Shown piece by piece: positions 1 to 12,485 of a stretch of DNA of 64,000 nt. Origin of the DNA: Amyelois transitella (lineage: Eukaryota; Arthropoda; Insecta; Lepidoptera; Pyralidae); contig NC_083510.1 of NCBI RefSeq assembly GCF_032362555.1, positions 6,413,501 to 6,477,500 of the forward strand, given 5' to 3'. The position numbers were made by a program, and so were the translations under genes. Below the pieces are notes generated by a model. It saw only the letters and a list, made by a program, of their open reading frames with translations, was not told the origin of the DNA and did not search any database. Numbering within the stretch: the first letter of the stretch is position 1; each line of letters begins with the position of its first letter.

Positions 1-704
1 TGCCAAGCTGACCATTTATGCATAATTAATACTAATTACTCAATAAACTGCATACGTCAGGAACATATTTTCGCATATTATATTGTTAACTTGGTTCGAT
101 TAATATGGTCCATTTTTCTTATATTTATTGCCATCAATCATACTGCTGGACAGAAGATTCTTTTGCCCAGCATTCATCAAGGATTTGGTTGCCTTAAAAA
201 AAATAGGAGTATTGTAGGATACCTATGACTAGAGATTTGTAAAGTTAAATAAATAAATGCTACGGCACGTGGCTAGTTTCTTGTTAGTCACAATTCTTTT
301 AGAAGTTCAAATGACCAGTGGTTCAATGATGTTAAAATTCTGATGCTCCAGATAAGTATAAAGGAATATATTTAGGAATTGGAGTATCACTACAAAAATC
401 AAAGTTTTGGAGTAAATATTGTAAAATAACTAAAAACCATTGGTTATCATTTAATTACATTCTTATAAATATTATAGTAGCAGGGATTTTTGTTGATTTT
501 TTTCCTCAGAAAACGAAGTCCCCGACAGAGGCTAATAACTTATGAACCATGGCGATTTTTCATAAAAGTTTGAAAAAATAATAAAAAATATCCTCACACT
601 CAATTACATTAAGTTCACGCGTGCAAGTGTAGCTGAGCAGAGATGTGTTGCCTGGATGCGCGCGCGTCGTCGGGTCGGACGAAGTTCATAGGTAAAGACG
701 ACGG

Positions 705-712
705 TATATAAA
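705..712 (+). promoter_or_regulatory. TATA box of the first CPR gene
   Basis: The motif TATATAAA lies 89 bases before the ATG at 794. An initiator-like ACCAGTG follows about 30 bases downstream, which fits a transcription start near 735-740. The spacing matches that of other CPR genes in the window. Confidence 0.7.
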
Positions 713-793
713 CACCATGCGATGTCACCGGGCCCACACCAGTGCAGCCTGTGAGTGCATCCAGACACGTTAAGAATTCCTGCCCCAATTACA

Positions 794-3700
794 ATGATGG
801 TAAGGATAAATTATATACCTAGCTTATTTATCCTCAATAGAAAGTCAGGAATGATGGACCAAAATTAGTTTGAGAAGGTCAAATTTATTGAATTTAAACC
901 TCAGGGTATGCCCTAAGGTTACTAGGCGATATCATCAAACTAAACTTTTTGTTAAAACGATTTGTTTTATTATTTACTATTTTAAACAAAACTTTTAACA
1001 CATACATTTATAAAAAAGTTTTATAGGCTACTGGTGACCCGCCCCCGGCTTCGCACGGGTAGCATTAATAGATATGATCTTTCCTCAAAAACCCTCTTTC
1101 CAACATTTTATACAGAAACAAAATCCGTCCAAAAACTTTCCGAGATTACCACATACAGACAGAGAAAAAAGGGAGACTTTAATTTGTTATATGTAGTGAT
1201 TATATGTCTGATATATTGTTTATAAAACACCTAATTTCATAAAAAAAAAAAATAAGATTGTAAGTTTCAGTGACTAATGGCACTACATACCTACAACATC
1301 AAAAAGTTGAACTTCTTCATAAATTTTGTATTGAATTTATTTTGAATACAAATTTCATACGCGAAAGTAAATGATGAGAGTCACGACAAATTTTATAAAC
1401 GCTACAGTCGTTACAGAAGTTTATGCACGATAAAAAGCTTACCTATATAAGCACGCCCGCAACTTATGTAACGACAGCACGGTTTTGCCTTGCACAATTG
1501 CATATGGCTCACGTGAGCTTATATGGAATCCCATAAAATTTAAAAATTTGACACTTTATCAACTGCAGTTCATGGAATGACAAACTTTGTTTTCTACATT
1601 ATTTTATTCTGCAGTGCAAAAAACATACCTTGGAATATCTATATTGAGTAAATAATACTAACATTTTGACATAAAAATAACGTTAAAAGTAGTTGACATA
1701 ATATCCTTTATGACAACGATTCTTAAAGATATGTGAATTAGGTAATAAGAAAATGAACAGAAAAATTTTGATGAATTCTCTGCACTTTCAATACTTAGGT
1801 ATATGAATCTCAAATTTTGAAGCATGTAATGTTTACAAATTCAGTTTTAAATCACCACAATAAAACAAAGTGCTTCACGCTGGCTTTATATACTTAAATC
1901 TTTAAAACTACGAAACGTATTTTGTTGTAAAGTTGTTGTAAAGATATAGTGGTTCAAGAAGACAGTTTATACGTCAGTATATAACCGTGCGGTCACTGCG
2001 GAGACGGGTCGCTAGTTTTGTTTAAATTTATAATGACACGACAAAAGTTCGATAAAGCCATTAATTTTTATGTAAACTGCGCATAAAATATGTTATTGTC
2101 GCTGCAGGTCAGGAGTTAATACTGAGTGCGTGATAGGAAGGCGCGGAGACAGATGCTTGTCGAGTCACGGTTGCCTTGCTTTCCCTGTTTCCGACATTTA
2201 CCACTTGTGGCATGTCACGTTTCAATTTATTTTGGGATTATAAGACTATTTTCCGCTACGAAAATCTTTCGGCATCTAGCTTTTTAATTTCTAAATTCGA
2301 GTTCAGTGGAAAGTGAGCAAGAAATAAATAATAGAAGTGTTTATAACGAGGAAAGGAAATTTTACTATAATTCAAAATGGGTTGGGTGCAAACGTTGCGG
2401 AGGATAGACGAAAAGTTACCAAAACACGATCACGGTCAATAGGCGCACCACGAGCTTTTCTTTAGAGAGTTGAGGCTGTGACCGGGATTAACGCCAGGAG
2501 GAAGCAGATCGAGTAAAGTTTTATCTATAAAGTAGTAAAGTAAATATATCAAGTAGAATATTAATTCAACTAAACGTTATAGTCTTTTAAATTAATTGAG
2601 ACTATCTACGATGATCTTAAATTAAATACAACAAGAACCATAAAACATGATTTTTTTTATATTTTCTTTTCTTTTTTTTAAATAATTTTCTTACGCAAAT
2701 ATTGTATTAAGCAGTGGGTATGTAGGTATCATTATGATTTGCAACTTAATGCAATACATGGAATGAGTTTATCAAGCCATTGGTGCAATATGGTTTACAC
2801 CAGATGAAAATGTCAGACTTGCGGAAGATCAGACAAGCCCTCATTAGTACTATTCACGCTTATTGATGTTGACTTCAAAGAGAGTTTATTAGAAATGTTG
2901 ATCTGTATCTTGAAGTGAATATATATTTGTGTCAGCATGGTTCGTAGATATGTAAAATATCAGGAAATATCGCCTATTCGGCTCGGTCGAGCTCGTAAGT
3001 TGACCTATTTCACACGCCCTTTATAACGGTTACGCCTTGTTTGGTTATCCATACTGAAATCAAGATGGATTGATGCTATAATTTAAAAAATAATAAATAA
3101 ATATTTACGGGACAAATTACATAGATTGAGCTAGTCTCAAAGTAAGTTCGACAATAAATTTGTAATTTGAAAATCTGGGAAACCAACCTACTACATTCAG
3201 TAAGTCAGTGTCGTTTTATCCACCGTATAATCATTGGTTAGCTTTCAAACTAATTTTAAATTGGAATAAATTAATTTTATGTATTATAACATATTAATTA
3301 TATTTTTTTTTTAACTTACTTTTGCATCAATTTTAGTTTGTAGTCATCTTTTTTCTTTATTTTTATAAGTAGTTTTAGCTTTAGTTTTAATTTGATTTAA
3401 TTATAATATTTATATAATTGTTAATATTGGAATAAACATATTCCACAATATCCATACGCAGGTTTGTCTATAAACTTAACATATATGATGCGGTTGACTC
3501 CGCGGTTTCTCCATTATTCCTTTTCCTTTATATTCGTTTCATTGTTGACGAGGAAAGCGTTTCGACTCTCTATTCCGCTGCTTCATTGCTTTTCCGCGTA
3601 ATAATACAAGTTATGTTAGTATTTGAATAATTTATGATGTTTAAGAATCACGCACTTAGATGATTTTGGTACTGTTTGGTTATGTTGTTATTAATTGAAC

Positions 3701-6700
3701 GGATGAAACATTTTAATATGGTCTCGCTTCGTGATACAAGAAAAATATACGATGTGATGTTTCTTTATAAACTTCTAAATAACTTATTGGATTCCGGGGA
3801 CTTAGTGTCATTAATAGATACAAAAGTACCGAGTAGACTGCCACGATATCCTATAACTAAACTGCAATCTGGCCCTACATCGAGAACAAATCTGGGCGGC
3901 CATGCGCCAGTAAGGCGTTTGTGCGATACATATAATTCCTTGGTTCGCAATTCTGAGAATTTGGACTTATTTGACGATAGTTTGAATGTCCTTAAATATA
4001 AGATGCTGAATATAGTGTAAATGTTTTAGGATTATAACTGCAAATTTTATATTTAATACCTACATATGTTACTGAATCTATGGTGAACGATGTGTATACC
4101 TGTAATTGGTGTTTTCATAAGAACAATATGTAATGTCCCTGTCATTGAAAGCAGTATGTTAACACTGTTGGTGTAACAATTAAATAAATAAATAAGATAT
4201 TTTATATATTTGTGTTGTTATTAATTAGATAACAAGTTCTAACTTTAAAAAAAAAGATTTTATAAATATTTTAACCTTTAACGAACTATTAAAACTTGTA
4301 GATATGTTAATTTTCAATTAGTCGCGGGTTTTGAGAGCATTTTGTTTATATTTTACTAATTTAGTTGTGTGTTTGTTAAACTATTTTTTTTTAATTATTA
4401 ATTTTCGATATTTAAAAAAAAATTGTGATTTTGATCATATGCTGATGCACACATTGTATCTTAACGCCTGTGTCAAAACTATATGTTCGGCGTAAAATCT
4501 CATTGCTTCAATAATTTTAACAGGCAGTAAGATTTCTTACCGAGTTTTTGATGTTAGTGATACAAGAAGTTATAGTTTAAGTATATTATAGTATGCCTTC
4601 TCGAACAAAGAAAAATATTTTAAATCCATAAGAGGTCCTTCTTCTTCTTCCTCCTGGCTTTAGTCCCGGTTGCATTTTTTTGTTTCAACCTGTGTCTTTC
4701 TGCGCATGACGCATTTTAACGGGAACCTTACCGACTCGACCACCGACGCTTTACCATAAGAGGCCCAGGCCAGCGAAAAATAGAATTGTAAATAATCCTG
4801 TAATGTTACCTAGTAAGTACTCGTACTACTTAATTATGTGTGTGATTTAGAACATCAATTAACTATAGAAATAAAATAATAGTAGCTACTAAAACCAATT
4901 GTATTGTCCAAGTTTGGCTTACACTGATGATCAAGGGCTTTATTCGCGAATAAAATTCACCGTTCGACCTTTAAAATTTGCTAGGGATAAATACTCGTAT
5001 GCAAGTATTTTAATATAAATACCGTATCGAACTTGAATTGATTTATTGAATTGAACAAGTCAGATGAACTTGACCTTAGGATTAAATAATCAAGTGCTAT
5101 TATAGTCATGGCCATGAAATATTGTTAGAACACAAACAATACTTCTGTTTTTCTTTTTTTTTAATTGATGAACGGCTTTTGTAATGCCTAGTGGCAAAAC
5201 TCCTACTCACATCGTTACCGTTTTGTTTCAGTGCATGTGCATGTAGTGCAGGTTATGGCATTTTGTTATTTTTTTTCTTATTAAATTCCAGATATTTCTA
5301 TTGTCGCTCATAGCGGTGGCCGCCGCGGCACCGCAGGTGCAGCAAGGGCAGCAGTCAAATAACCAAATCCCAATAATACGCCAAGAGTCTGAGGGCCCCA
5401 ACGTAGATGGCTCATATAAATGGTTGTAAGTACTTATGTTTTAATAACAATTCAAATTGAATCAAAACTATGTGGTTTCTAACAGTGTATTTTGAAACAA
5501 CTCGCTACTTTACTTGCAGACAAATGTCCAAAAAAAGCGAATAAAGGATACTTAAACTTATTTCCGCTTCACTTCAGTGGAAACAGTGTAGCCAAAAGGA
5601 GCAGTTTTGCATATAAAATTAAGGAGTAGGTGCGATTTGTGAGAGGCCGAATGGAACCTCCGTCGCAGCGGAACGTAGAGAACGATAATGGAAGGCGTAC
5701 GCCCTGCCCCGCTCCGTGCGAAGTGAGAAATAAACTACTGATATCCACCGGTTTACTCCGCTCCATCCCGCTCCGCTTCGTCCCGCTCTGTTCACCACTC
5801 TCCACTTGACAATACTCCATTCCGCTTCAGTGGAAACACTCACCACTTTTCACGTCTCTTCTCTCTTCACCGCTGCGATCGGCTTCAAATACAGCTAAAC
5901 GTCGAGGAAGTAATCTGTATTAAGCTGATATGCGAGAGACCGATCGAATAGATCATCTAATTTTATCTAAGTTTAGAACTTATTTTACAGTATTCTCATT
6001 CAACTTTTCTACAAATCCTCACTAGATCTTTGGAAAATGTCATTGTTATAATAAAGTTTACCTATATAATTTCAGATACGAAACGGGGAACGAAATAAAC
6101 GCCGAAGAGTCAGGTTACGTAAAGAACTTTGGCAAAGGGGAAGGTGAGGAAGTGCAAGTGGCTGAAGGAAAGTTTAGCTACAAGTCTCCGGAGGGAGACC
6201 TCATCGCGCTCACCTACATCGCTGATGAGAACGGATTTCAACCACAAGTTTGTATATTTATTTATATAAAGCTAGCTTTAGCCTTGATTCCACCCGCGCG
6301 AAAAGTACCCTATGTCCTCCTCCGTACTTCACACCAAATTTTTTGAAAGGCAGACAAACAAACACATATCAATCAATCAATTACTCGATATTCTTGCGGA
6401 ATAATATTGTAAGGCCACGTTCAGATTTAGATTCAAATAGTGACAAGTTGCCTATCGACTAAGAGAGGAAACCTAAGTTTATTGGCATGGATATAAATAT
6501 TGATATTACCATGGATACATAGATATACTAAATTTATTATCTCTTTTTTAACATAATCCCCTGAGATTCACTATTGTTGACTTAAAGTCAGGTTCCCTTA
6601 ATGTTAACACTTCATGCTAACATTCTAGCAATCTTTAGTGCACTTTCAGGTTGTAAGTGATACTTTACTTTTATAAGTAATATGAACCGTGTGCCGCAAA

Positions 6701-8205
6701 AGGCGATTTAAGGAAAGGCTAATAAACTTGAGATTCTTCACTGATGTCACTATTTGAATTCATAGCCGAATGTAGCCGTTCAGTCTTTTCATGACTGTTG
6801 GCTCTGTCTACTGCTCTGATTAAAGGGAGCAAGACGTGATTATATGTATGTAGAAATTCGAAATCCTAACAAAAATATCAGATCTACCGGAAATAACACA
6901 GCTTCTTTCTTGCATTTAGATTAAAACTAATGAATACAGTCTTAGTCAACTCGTAAGAGTCAATATGTGAACAAATGTCGTCCGAAAATGTCAAACGCTG
7001 ACCCATGATCTGCGCTTGGGAAATAGCAAGTTGAGAAGTCTTCGAGTTAAACTTGACTGAAAACTGGTCATAGTGTGATAGTTTTCTAAAACTGTGTCAC
7101 TTGTGTATGAGTGGTTATTTTTACCTATGACTTTGTTCACATGAAATTTTCATAAGACTTTAAATACTTATGAAAAAGGCTTTTAATTTTGATAAAATGA
7201 CCACTATTTTATAAGCTCGAACTCAAATATTAATTTCTTTTGAAATTATTTTCATGCTCGGTATTTATTTATTACATACCTACACACTACTCGTAAAATT
7301 TATCACGTCTTTATCCCTTACGGGGTAGACGGAGCCAAAAGTTTTGAAAAGACTGAAAGACCACGTTCAGTTGTATGGCTTTATTATAATCATTATCATT
7401 ATCATGATACACAGAAGTATATGTAATTAAATTATTTTTTATTTGGGTAGGCACATCTATTACTAAAGCAGATATCTACATTATATATTGCTGATTTCAA
7501 TACTGTTGTAAAATGTGGAATATTGATTGACTTCGTCTCCATGCATAGGTGCGGCTTCTTTAAAATTTAAATCAAACTGATCTCCACATAAAATGTAGGT
7601 CAAAAAACTAAATCATTCTGAACACAAATAGATGAACAGATTCATACTAATAGTTATCATAAATGCGAAAGTTAGTTTGTTTGTAACCTTTTTTACAGAC
7701 AAATCAATGAATTAATTTTCATGAAATTATACATTCCTTCTAAATGATCCGGACATTAGGTGAGTGAACGGCAAAGTACATGGGGTACTTTTCACACGGG
7801 CGGTGCGGCGGGCGAAAGCTCTTACTTACATACATAAAATCACACCTCTTTCTCAGCTTTTTTTTTCTAAATGAGCATTAAATTTAATTAAGTGAAACAA
7901 ATAAAAGGATATTCCGAAAAAATACGATTTACACAAAATAACTAAATATACGCATAAAAGAGCGAATAAGGAAGAAAAAATCGCAATACAAAATAAATGT
8001 TATGAACGAACCAGCTCAACATTTCATAATTTTTTTCTTGTAAATTTTCCAGGGGGAACATCTTCCGACTCCGCCCCCAATCCCACCGGCAATTCAGAAG
8101 GCTTTGGAGTATTTGAAGACGTTACCTCCCAGTGCAGACGGTGCCTCAACAAATATACAGCCTCAATATCAACCTTCCCCGTTCAAGCCGCGGGGAAGAT
8201 TTTAA
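794..8205 (+). CDS. RR-1 cuticular protein (154 aa, four exons)
   Basis: Secreted structural protein expected to bind chitin in soft cuticle. Coding exons are 794-799, 5292-5425, 6076-6247 and 8053-8205, with GT/AG ends and a sum of 465 nt in one frame. Residues 1-15 are a signal peptide ([15 protein letters not shown]), followed by a Gln-rich mature start. The RR-1 domain spans about residues 44-104: GSYKWLYETGNE, then [10 protein letters not shown], then [18 protein letters not shown]. The tail carries the [18 protein letters not shown] motif seen in longer RR-1 proteins. Intron 1 (phase 0) is 4.5 kb and sits just after two Met codons; intron 2 is phase 2; intron 3 is phase 0 after FQPQ. 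A poly(A) signal AATAAA is at 8785-8790. The two-codon first exon rests on the TATA box, the donor (ATGATG then GTAAGG) and the exact phase fit. The RR call is seen; chitin binding is family knowledge; tissue is inference. Confidence 0.88.
1029..1215 (+). repeat. Interspersed repeat with CGCACGGGT head
   Basis: This piece begins CTACTGGTGACCCGCCCC and continues GGCTTCGCACGGGT, then AAATCCGTCC, and ends near ATGTAGTGAT. A second copy with the same order of motifs lies at 55130-55320. It is a widespread lepidopteran dispersed repeat type; I cannot assign it to a named LINE or SINE. It sits in intron 1 of the first CPR gene. Confidence 0.6.
3090..3160 (-). repeat. Tail fragment of the tRNA-headed SINE
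   Basis: The stretch GGGACAAATTACATAGATTG followed by AGTCTCAAAGTAAGTTCGA matches the 3' part of the SINE copies at 27260-27491 and 53172-53403. The tRNA-like head is missing. Confidence 0.55.
3660..4200 (+). mobile_element. 5'-truncated jockey/CR1-like LINE 3' end
   Basis: An open frame (3676-4020) encodes the C-terminal tail of a non-LTR reverse transcriptase polyprotein. Recognisable pieces are [18 protein letters not shown], then a VPSR motif, a T-x-x-N-L-G segment, a [10 protein letters not shown] segment and [13 protein letters not shown]. About 170 bases of 3' UTR follow, ending in an (AATA)n tail at about 4177-4193. The catalytic palm motif is absent, so this is a dead, 5'-truncated insertion. 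It lies inside intron 1 of the 794-8205 gene. The clade (jockey or CR1) is inferred from the C-terminal pattern and tail only. Confidence 0.7.
4630..4770 (-). repeat. Fragment of the second SINE family
   Basis: The motif CCTCCTGGCTTTAGTCCCGG is the reverse of the CCGGGACTAAAAGCCAGGA end of the copy at 49515-49895. Only the end is recognisable; the remainder is diverged. Confidence 0.45.
5562..5880. repeat. MITE-like element with TTCCGCTTCAGTGGAAAC ends
   Basis: TTCCGCTTCACTTCAGTGG opens the segment and TTCCGCTTCAGTGGAAAC recurs near 5820. The core is unusually GC-rich for this window, with repeated CCCGCTCCG-type words. Open frames here are repeat artefacts. It lies in intron 2 of the 794-8205 gene. 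Exact ends are unclear. Confidence 0.45.
6690..6853 (+). repeat. R1 interspersed repeat, partial
   Basis: A partial copy of the repeat family defined best at 52561-52823. It carries AAAGGCGATTTAAGGAAAGG, then TGTCACTATTTGAAT, then GACTGTTGGCTCTGTCTAC and a GACGTGATTATATGTATGT end. It is in intron 3 of the 794-8205 gene. Confidence 0.65.
7300..7385 (-). repeat. R1 interspersed repeat, fragment
   Basis: TTATCACGTCTTTATCCCTT followed by GGGGTAGACGGAGCC is the reverse of the R1 3' end. Only about 85 bases are kept. Confidence 0.6.
7655..7825 (+). repeat. Lepidopteran dispersed repeat, GCGAAAG family
   Basis: Starts near AAATGCGAAAGTTAGTTTG and ends near CGGTGCGGCGGGCGAAAGC. This 'aatgcgaaag ... 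gggcgaaagc' layout is common in moth introns. Similar diverged pieces start near 11865 and 51215. No coding part is visible. Confidence 0.5.
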
Positions 8206-9240
8206 CTATATCTACTATGCATGCGAAAATTAAAATTGTCATTATTTTTCAGTAATACTCTGTGAATTTCAAAAGAAAAATTAGGTAATGCCGTTTGATG
8301 GATTTGTTAACATGTATTTTGATATGCATATAATCATATAACGGCTTGAATATTCTAGATAGTTATAATATTTCAATTTTTTATTTTTATTGACCCATAA
8401 ATTTTAAGATTTTTACTTAAAGACCTTAAAAGTATTTTGCGCATCTAACAAAATGTAAGAAATCATAATAACGCGGCATGTTTTTAACTTATCGCAATGA
8501 GGAAATTAAGACTGAGCAAAGCATGATTAAATTAAATGATAAAATGAAATTTATAAACCAGAGGAGGTAATAAGTATTGTTTGTTACTTCCATACCAGTA
8601 TTCTACAAACCTTACAGTATACCATGTTATCATTGACAACGGTAGAACATTTTTCGCACCAAGAGCTTTTTCTACATACTGTTAATGTTAATCGACTGAG
8701 ATTACGGATGCATCATCTTTTCTCAGTATTCAATGTGTAGATAGTCGAACTTTATTTTGTATTTACTTGTATTTTTGTATAAGAAATAAACTTTTTTTAA
8801 AGTGTTTACTATCAATTATTTATTATATTAATTATGTACCACGTTCGGTTCATAAACGAAGGTATACCTTGAGATTTTATTCTACACGATGACTGATATG
8901 TTTTTTTTAGCTTCTTCTTAGCAATATTATCTTTCTTTACAAACATACACAAAATCACGCTTATTTCCCAGAGAGGTTAATCATTATGCAAGCTCATCGG
9001 TTTCGGATATTCTTGACCTGACCTTTCGCCAGGGCGTCCTCGATTTGATCTTTTTTGATTTGGTTTGCTGATTCTTTATATATAAAACAATACATTTTAG
9101 GAAAATATAATCAAATAAATACGAACTTCTGTTACTTCTTGTTACTTCAACAAATGCTGTTCTGTGAGGGAAAACATGGTGGGAAACCTGCACCTAAACT
9201 GCTGCTGAAGGTATCGGGGCCAGAGACGTCTGGGACCTCT

Positions 9241-9288
9241 CCAGAGAAGTGAAAACTTCCGGATGCCCGGATGTTTCCACTTCTCTGG
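9241..9288. repeat. Long imperfect hairpin
   Basis: CCAGAGAAGTG at 9241-9251 is the exact reverse complement of CACTTCTCTGG at 9278-9288. The inner sequence continues to pair with a few mismatches up to a short loop around the ATGC near 9263. Confidence 0.6.
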
Positions 9289-9785
9289 ATGGATGAAGGA
9301 GGACGATAGTCGGTGTTACGGTTAAAAAGTAATTTGGTATAAGATAGGTAATTCTTCATTGTCTGTCTATTATGGTAACTGATATAATTTTATAAATTCC
9401 TGTCAGGACTTAGAATAGAGAGGACGAAAATGACTATCTGCCGACACTTTTTATAATATAACTCCCTACTATGAGTAATTCCTTGGTAGTTTAATCCCAG
9501 ATATTTGAAACTGTGAAAGAAATTTTCACTATTACCCCATTTGCATGGTATATATTGTGCAACTTCTATCACCATTTATTGCAACTATCATGTTTATAAC
9601 TATCGTTTCACATTGAAATGCGAATAATGGTTAAATGAAAGACTAAAACTTAGTACCTACCATGTTTACTAGAACATACTACTTATGTTTAGTAGAAATT
9701 GTGAATAAAACGCCGAATAGCACCTCAACCATAAATACTCAGCATTGTGCTTCTGAAATGAAAATTTTTATGTTATATGTATTTA

Positions 9786-9995
9786 CTAGAGGCCGCCCGC
9801 GACTTCGTCCGCATGGAAACCCTATCAATCCCGCGGGAACTCTGGGATAAAAAGTAGCCTATGTGTTATTCTGGGTCTTCAGCTACCTACATACCAAATT
9901 TCATGCTAATCGGTTCAGTAGTTTTTGCGTGAAAGAGTAACAAACATCCATACATCCATACAAACTTTCGCCTTTATAATAGTAGTAGGATTATA
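9786..9995 (+). repeat. Lepidopteran dispersed repeat (CGCGACTTCGTCCGC type)
   Basis: The head CCGCCCGCGACTTCGTCCGC is followed by CCCGCGGGAACTCTGGGAT, AAAAGTAGCCTATGTG, and an end with TACAAACTTTCGCCTTTATA. This is a familiar moth and butterfly interspersed repeat. It sits in an intergenic region. Confidence 0.6.
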
Positions 9996-12304
9996 TCTGA
10001 CTTAAAAAAAAATCATCTTTTTAAATTTAATATCTGTAAGTAAAATTGTCTTATTGCTCTTTGTTTCTTATTGTGATTTCTTATGATTAACACATAAGAA
10101 ATTCCACAAATAATGAACATAATTTTTAATTTTACCCAGCTGACAAAAACTAAAGAAAGGTTGAGTCGATGAGTGTTGCCCCACGTCGAGATTAAAAATT
10201 TTGAGCGAGTATAAAAACTTAAATCTCTGGAGGGAGTAGTGATCTCTGCCTTAAAATAAAATGAACAAGCCATAGAAATGAAATACATAATTGGCTAAAA
10301 CTAAAGTTTACTAGCATTTACCTACAAAACCTTACTCATATCTACTTTGGTGAATCATAAATACCAGAAATTTAATACGAAATGCTATTTATTACATTTA
10401 TAGACGTATGTTTCAAACAAAGCTAAATGCTAAACGATGATTTCTCTACAACCGCCTACGCGTTAACCTTCTTTATCTTACAATTATCTTGATTCTGATG
10501 ATATACTGGGTATAAATCTATGATACAAAATTTGTTCAGTAATATGTTATTTCCAAGGTTTCATCATCATGGTCTAACACCCCTGTGGTATGGCAAGCGC
10601 GATGCCGTTTAATCGCGTCATAAACTATCGCTGTCCCGTTTCACGCCATAATAAAAATTGAGTGGATAGATTTTGGCCATAAAAAGGCGTCGCGCGTGTC
10701 ATCTTCGAGGGCAGGAGAGCGTAAGTCAGGGGAATCTACTCTGTATTGGATCATCGTCATACATGCTTGAACGCAAACACAAGTTTTCTGTGCCGCGCCA
10801 GTAGCGTATACAAAATGCCGCTCAGGTGGCAAATAGGAGTATTTTTTTTACAAAATATGATATTTTACTACCTACACTACCTCTGAGTAGTTCACCTGAG
10901 TTCAGGAAAGTTGATAAGGCTATATATATATATTTTATTTTTTTTCTTTGTTTGTACCATTCTTTGTTAACTTTGCTAGAGTTGGACGCTCGGGTTTTTT
11001 AAGTTGTGCTTATTTTAAAAATTACATTTGTAAGCTCCAGAAAAATTCAATATAAAAAGATTATTATTAATTTGCAAACGAAATTTAAGCCGTTGGTGCC
11101 TATCACTTTAGTTGCCATATACCCTAAACCTTGGCGGTAATAAGGTTATTATATTTCAGGTATATTCCCAAATCGAGAATCCCCTTAGAACAGATAGTCA
11201 CAGACTGACTATGGGCTCCTCTCTATGGTGAGGACGTAACCATGGTTTTCGTCAAGAGGATGAAATAATTATTTTCCTGACAACAAATATTAATGGATTA
11301 CAATAATTGATTATGAACTGACTTGTCATTATGTAAATCATCATAATCTATTTTGATATATGAGCGTAATCAAGGAAATTCTATAAATCAATCAAATTAT
11401 TATAAGACATTATTAACGAACTGTAAATTTATATTAATATCGCATATCGAATAATAATAAAAATATTTCAAACTAATGTCAGCTCGCGATTTGGCCTCAA
11501 TATAAATCTTAGGTCGTCTAAACATACAAACTTAATCATTGACTTTCGTATTTATGATTTAAGAATGATTAGATTCTAAGCTACCAAGATACTGCAAATC
11601 TAAAATATTATTTATACTTCAGGTCTTTTTGCAAAGTCTAGATATCAAATAAACAGATACCACAGTTGCGGTCAGTCCGACAAATTTTTTTTTAATGTTC
11701 TGACAACTTTTCAACTCTGCAGCATATACAATCTGAAATTTATTTTGATTTTAGAACAATCACATTCTTATTGTTCCTGTACAAATTCCTAAAAGTCCTT
11801 GAATGTGGCACAGCTAGGTAAATAGAGGACTGTTATTTAAAGAAATTACCAAAATCTACACAAATATTATGAATGCGAAAGACTGTTGATTTGATAAGGT
11901 TACACGGCTAAATCACTGTTGTTATTTAAATGAAATTTTGTATAGATGAAGTTCACTTGTCACGAACGAAGCCGTGGTAACAGCTAGTATAAAATAATAA
12001 ACAAAACTGTACTTATATCTGAACTTATTATTTATAGAAAATATTGCCAACCTACTCAATATTGTACACAATACATTTGTCTATTATTCATTTGAACAGG
12101 AATCTAGATTTTCTTTGAATAAATCCAATTATTGTGCAAATACCATTCACAAACATTAATCTTGTAATAATATCCAATACAAGAGTTGTCAGTTATTCAG
12201 AAAATTTTGTTAGCCAAGCAGGTAATTTATCTTCTTGCATATGCATTTTCCCGGACCTTGGTATTGGTCTTCTCCAAGAAACCTTAAATTATACATAGGT
12301 ACAA

Positions 12305-12485
12305 TCAAATACTTTAGTCACATCTAAATCCCAAGAAAAGAGTCAACAGTCTTAAAAAGACTGACAGGCCACGTTTAGCTGTATGGCCTTATGATGGAAC
12401 TCACTTACTAAGTGGCCTTTTACGACATCCATGGGAAAAATATGAAGTGATCTTATTCTTTTTTTTTTTTAAATTGTGCCGGGAA
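12305..12485 (-). repeat. R1 interspersed repeat
   Basis: Reverse-oriented copy: AGTCAACAGTCTTAAAAAGA, then GCCACGTTTAGCTGTATGGC, GGCCTTTTACGACATCCATG, and GTGCCGGGAACCAAACGGC at the far end. There is an internal deletion relative to the fuller copy at 29505-29754. Confidence 0.7.

Noticed and set aside
5569-5846. Overlapping minus-strand frames of 75-83 codons
   Set aside because: They lie in a GC-rich MITE-like repeat within a CPR intron and show no family motif or splice context.
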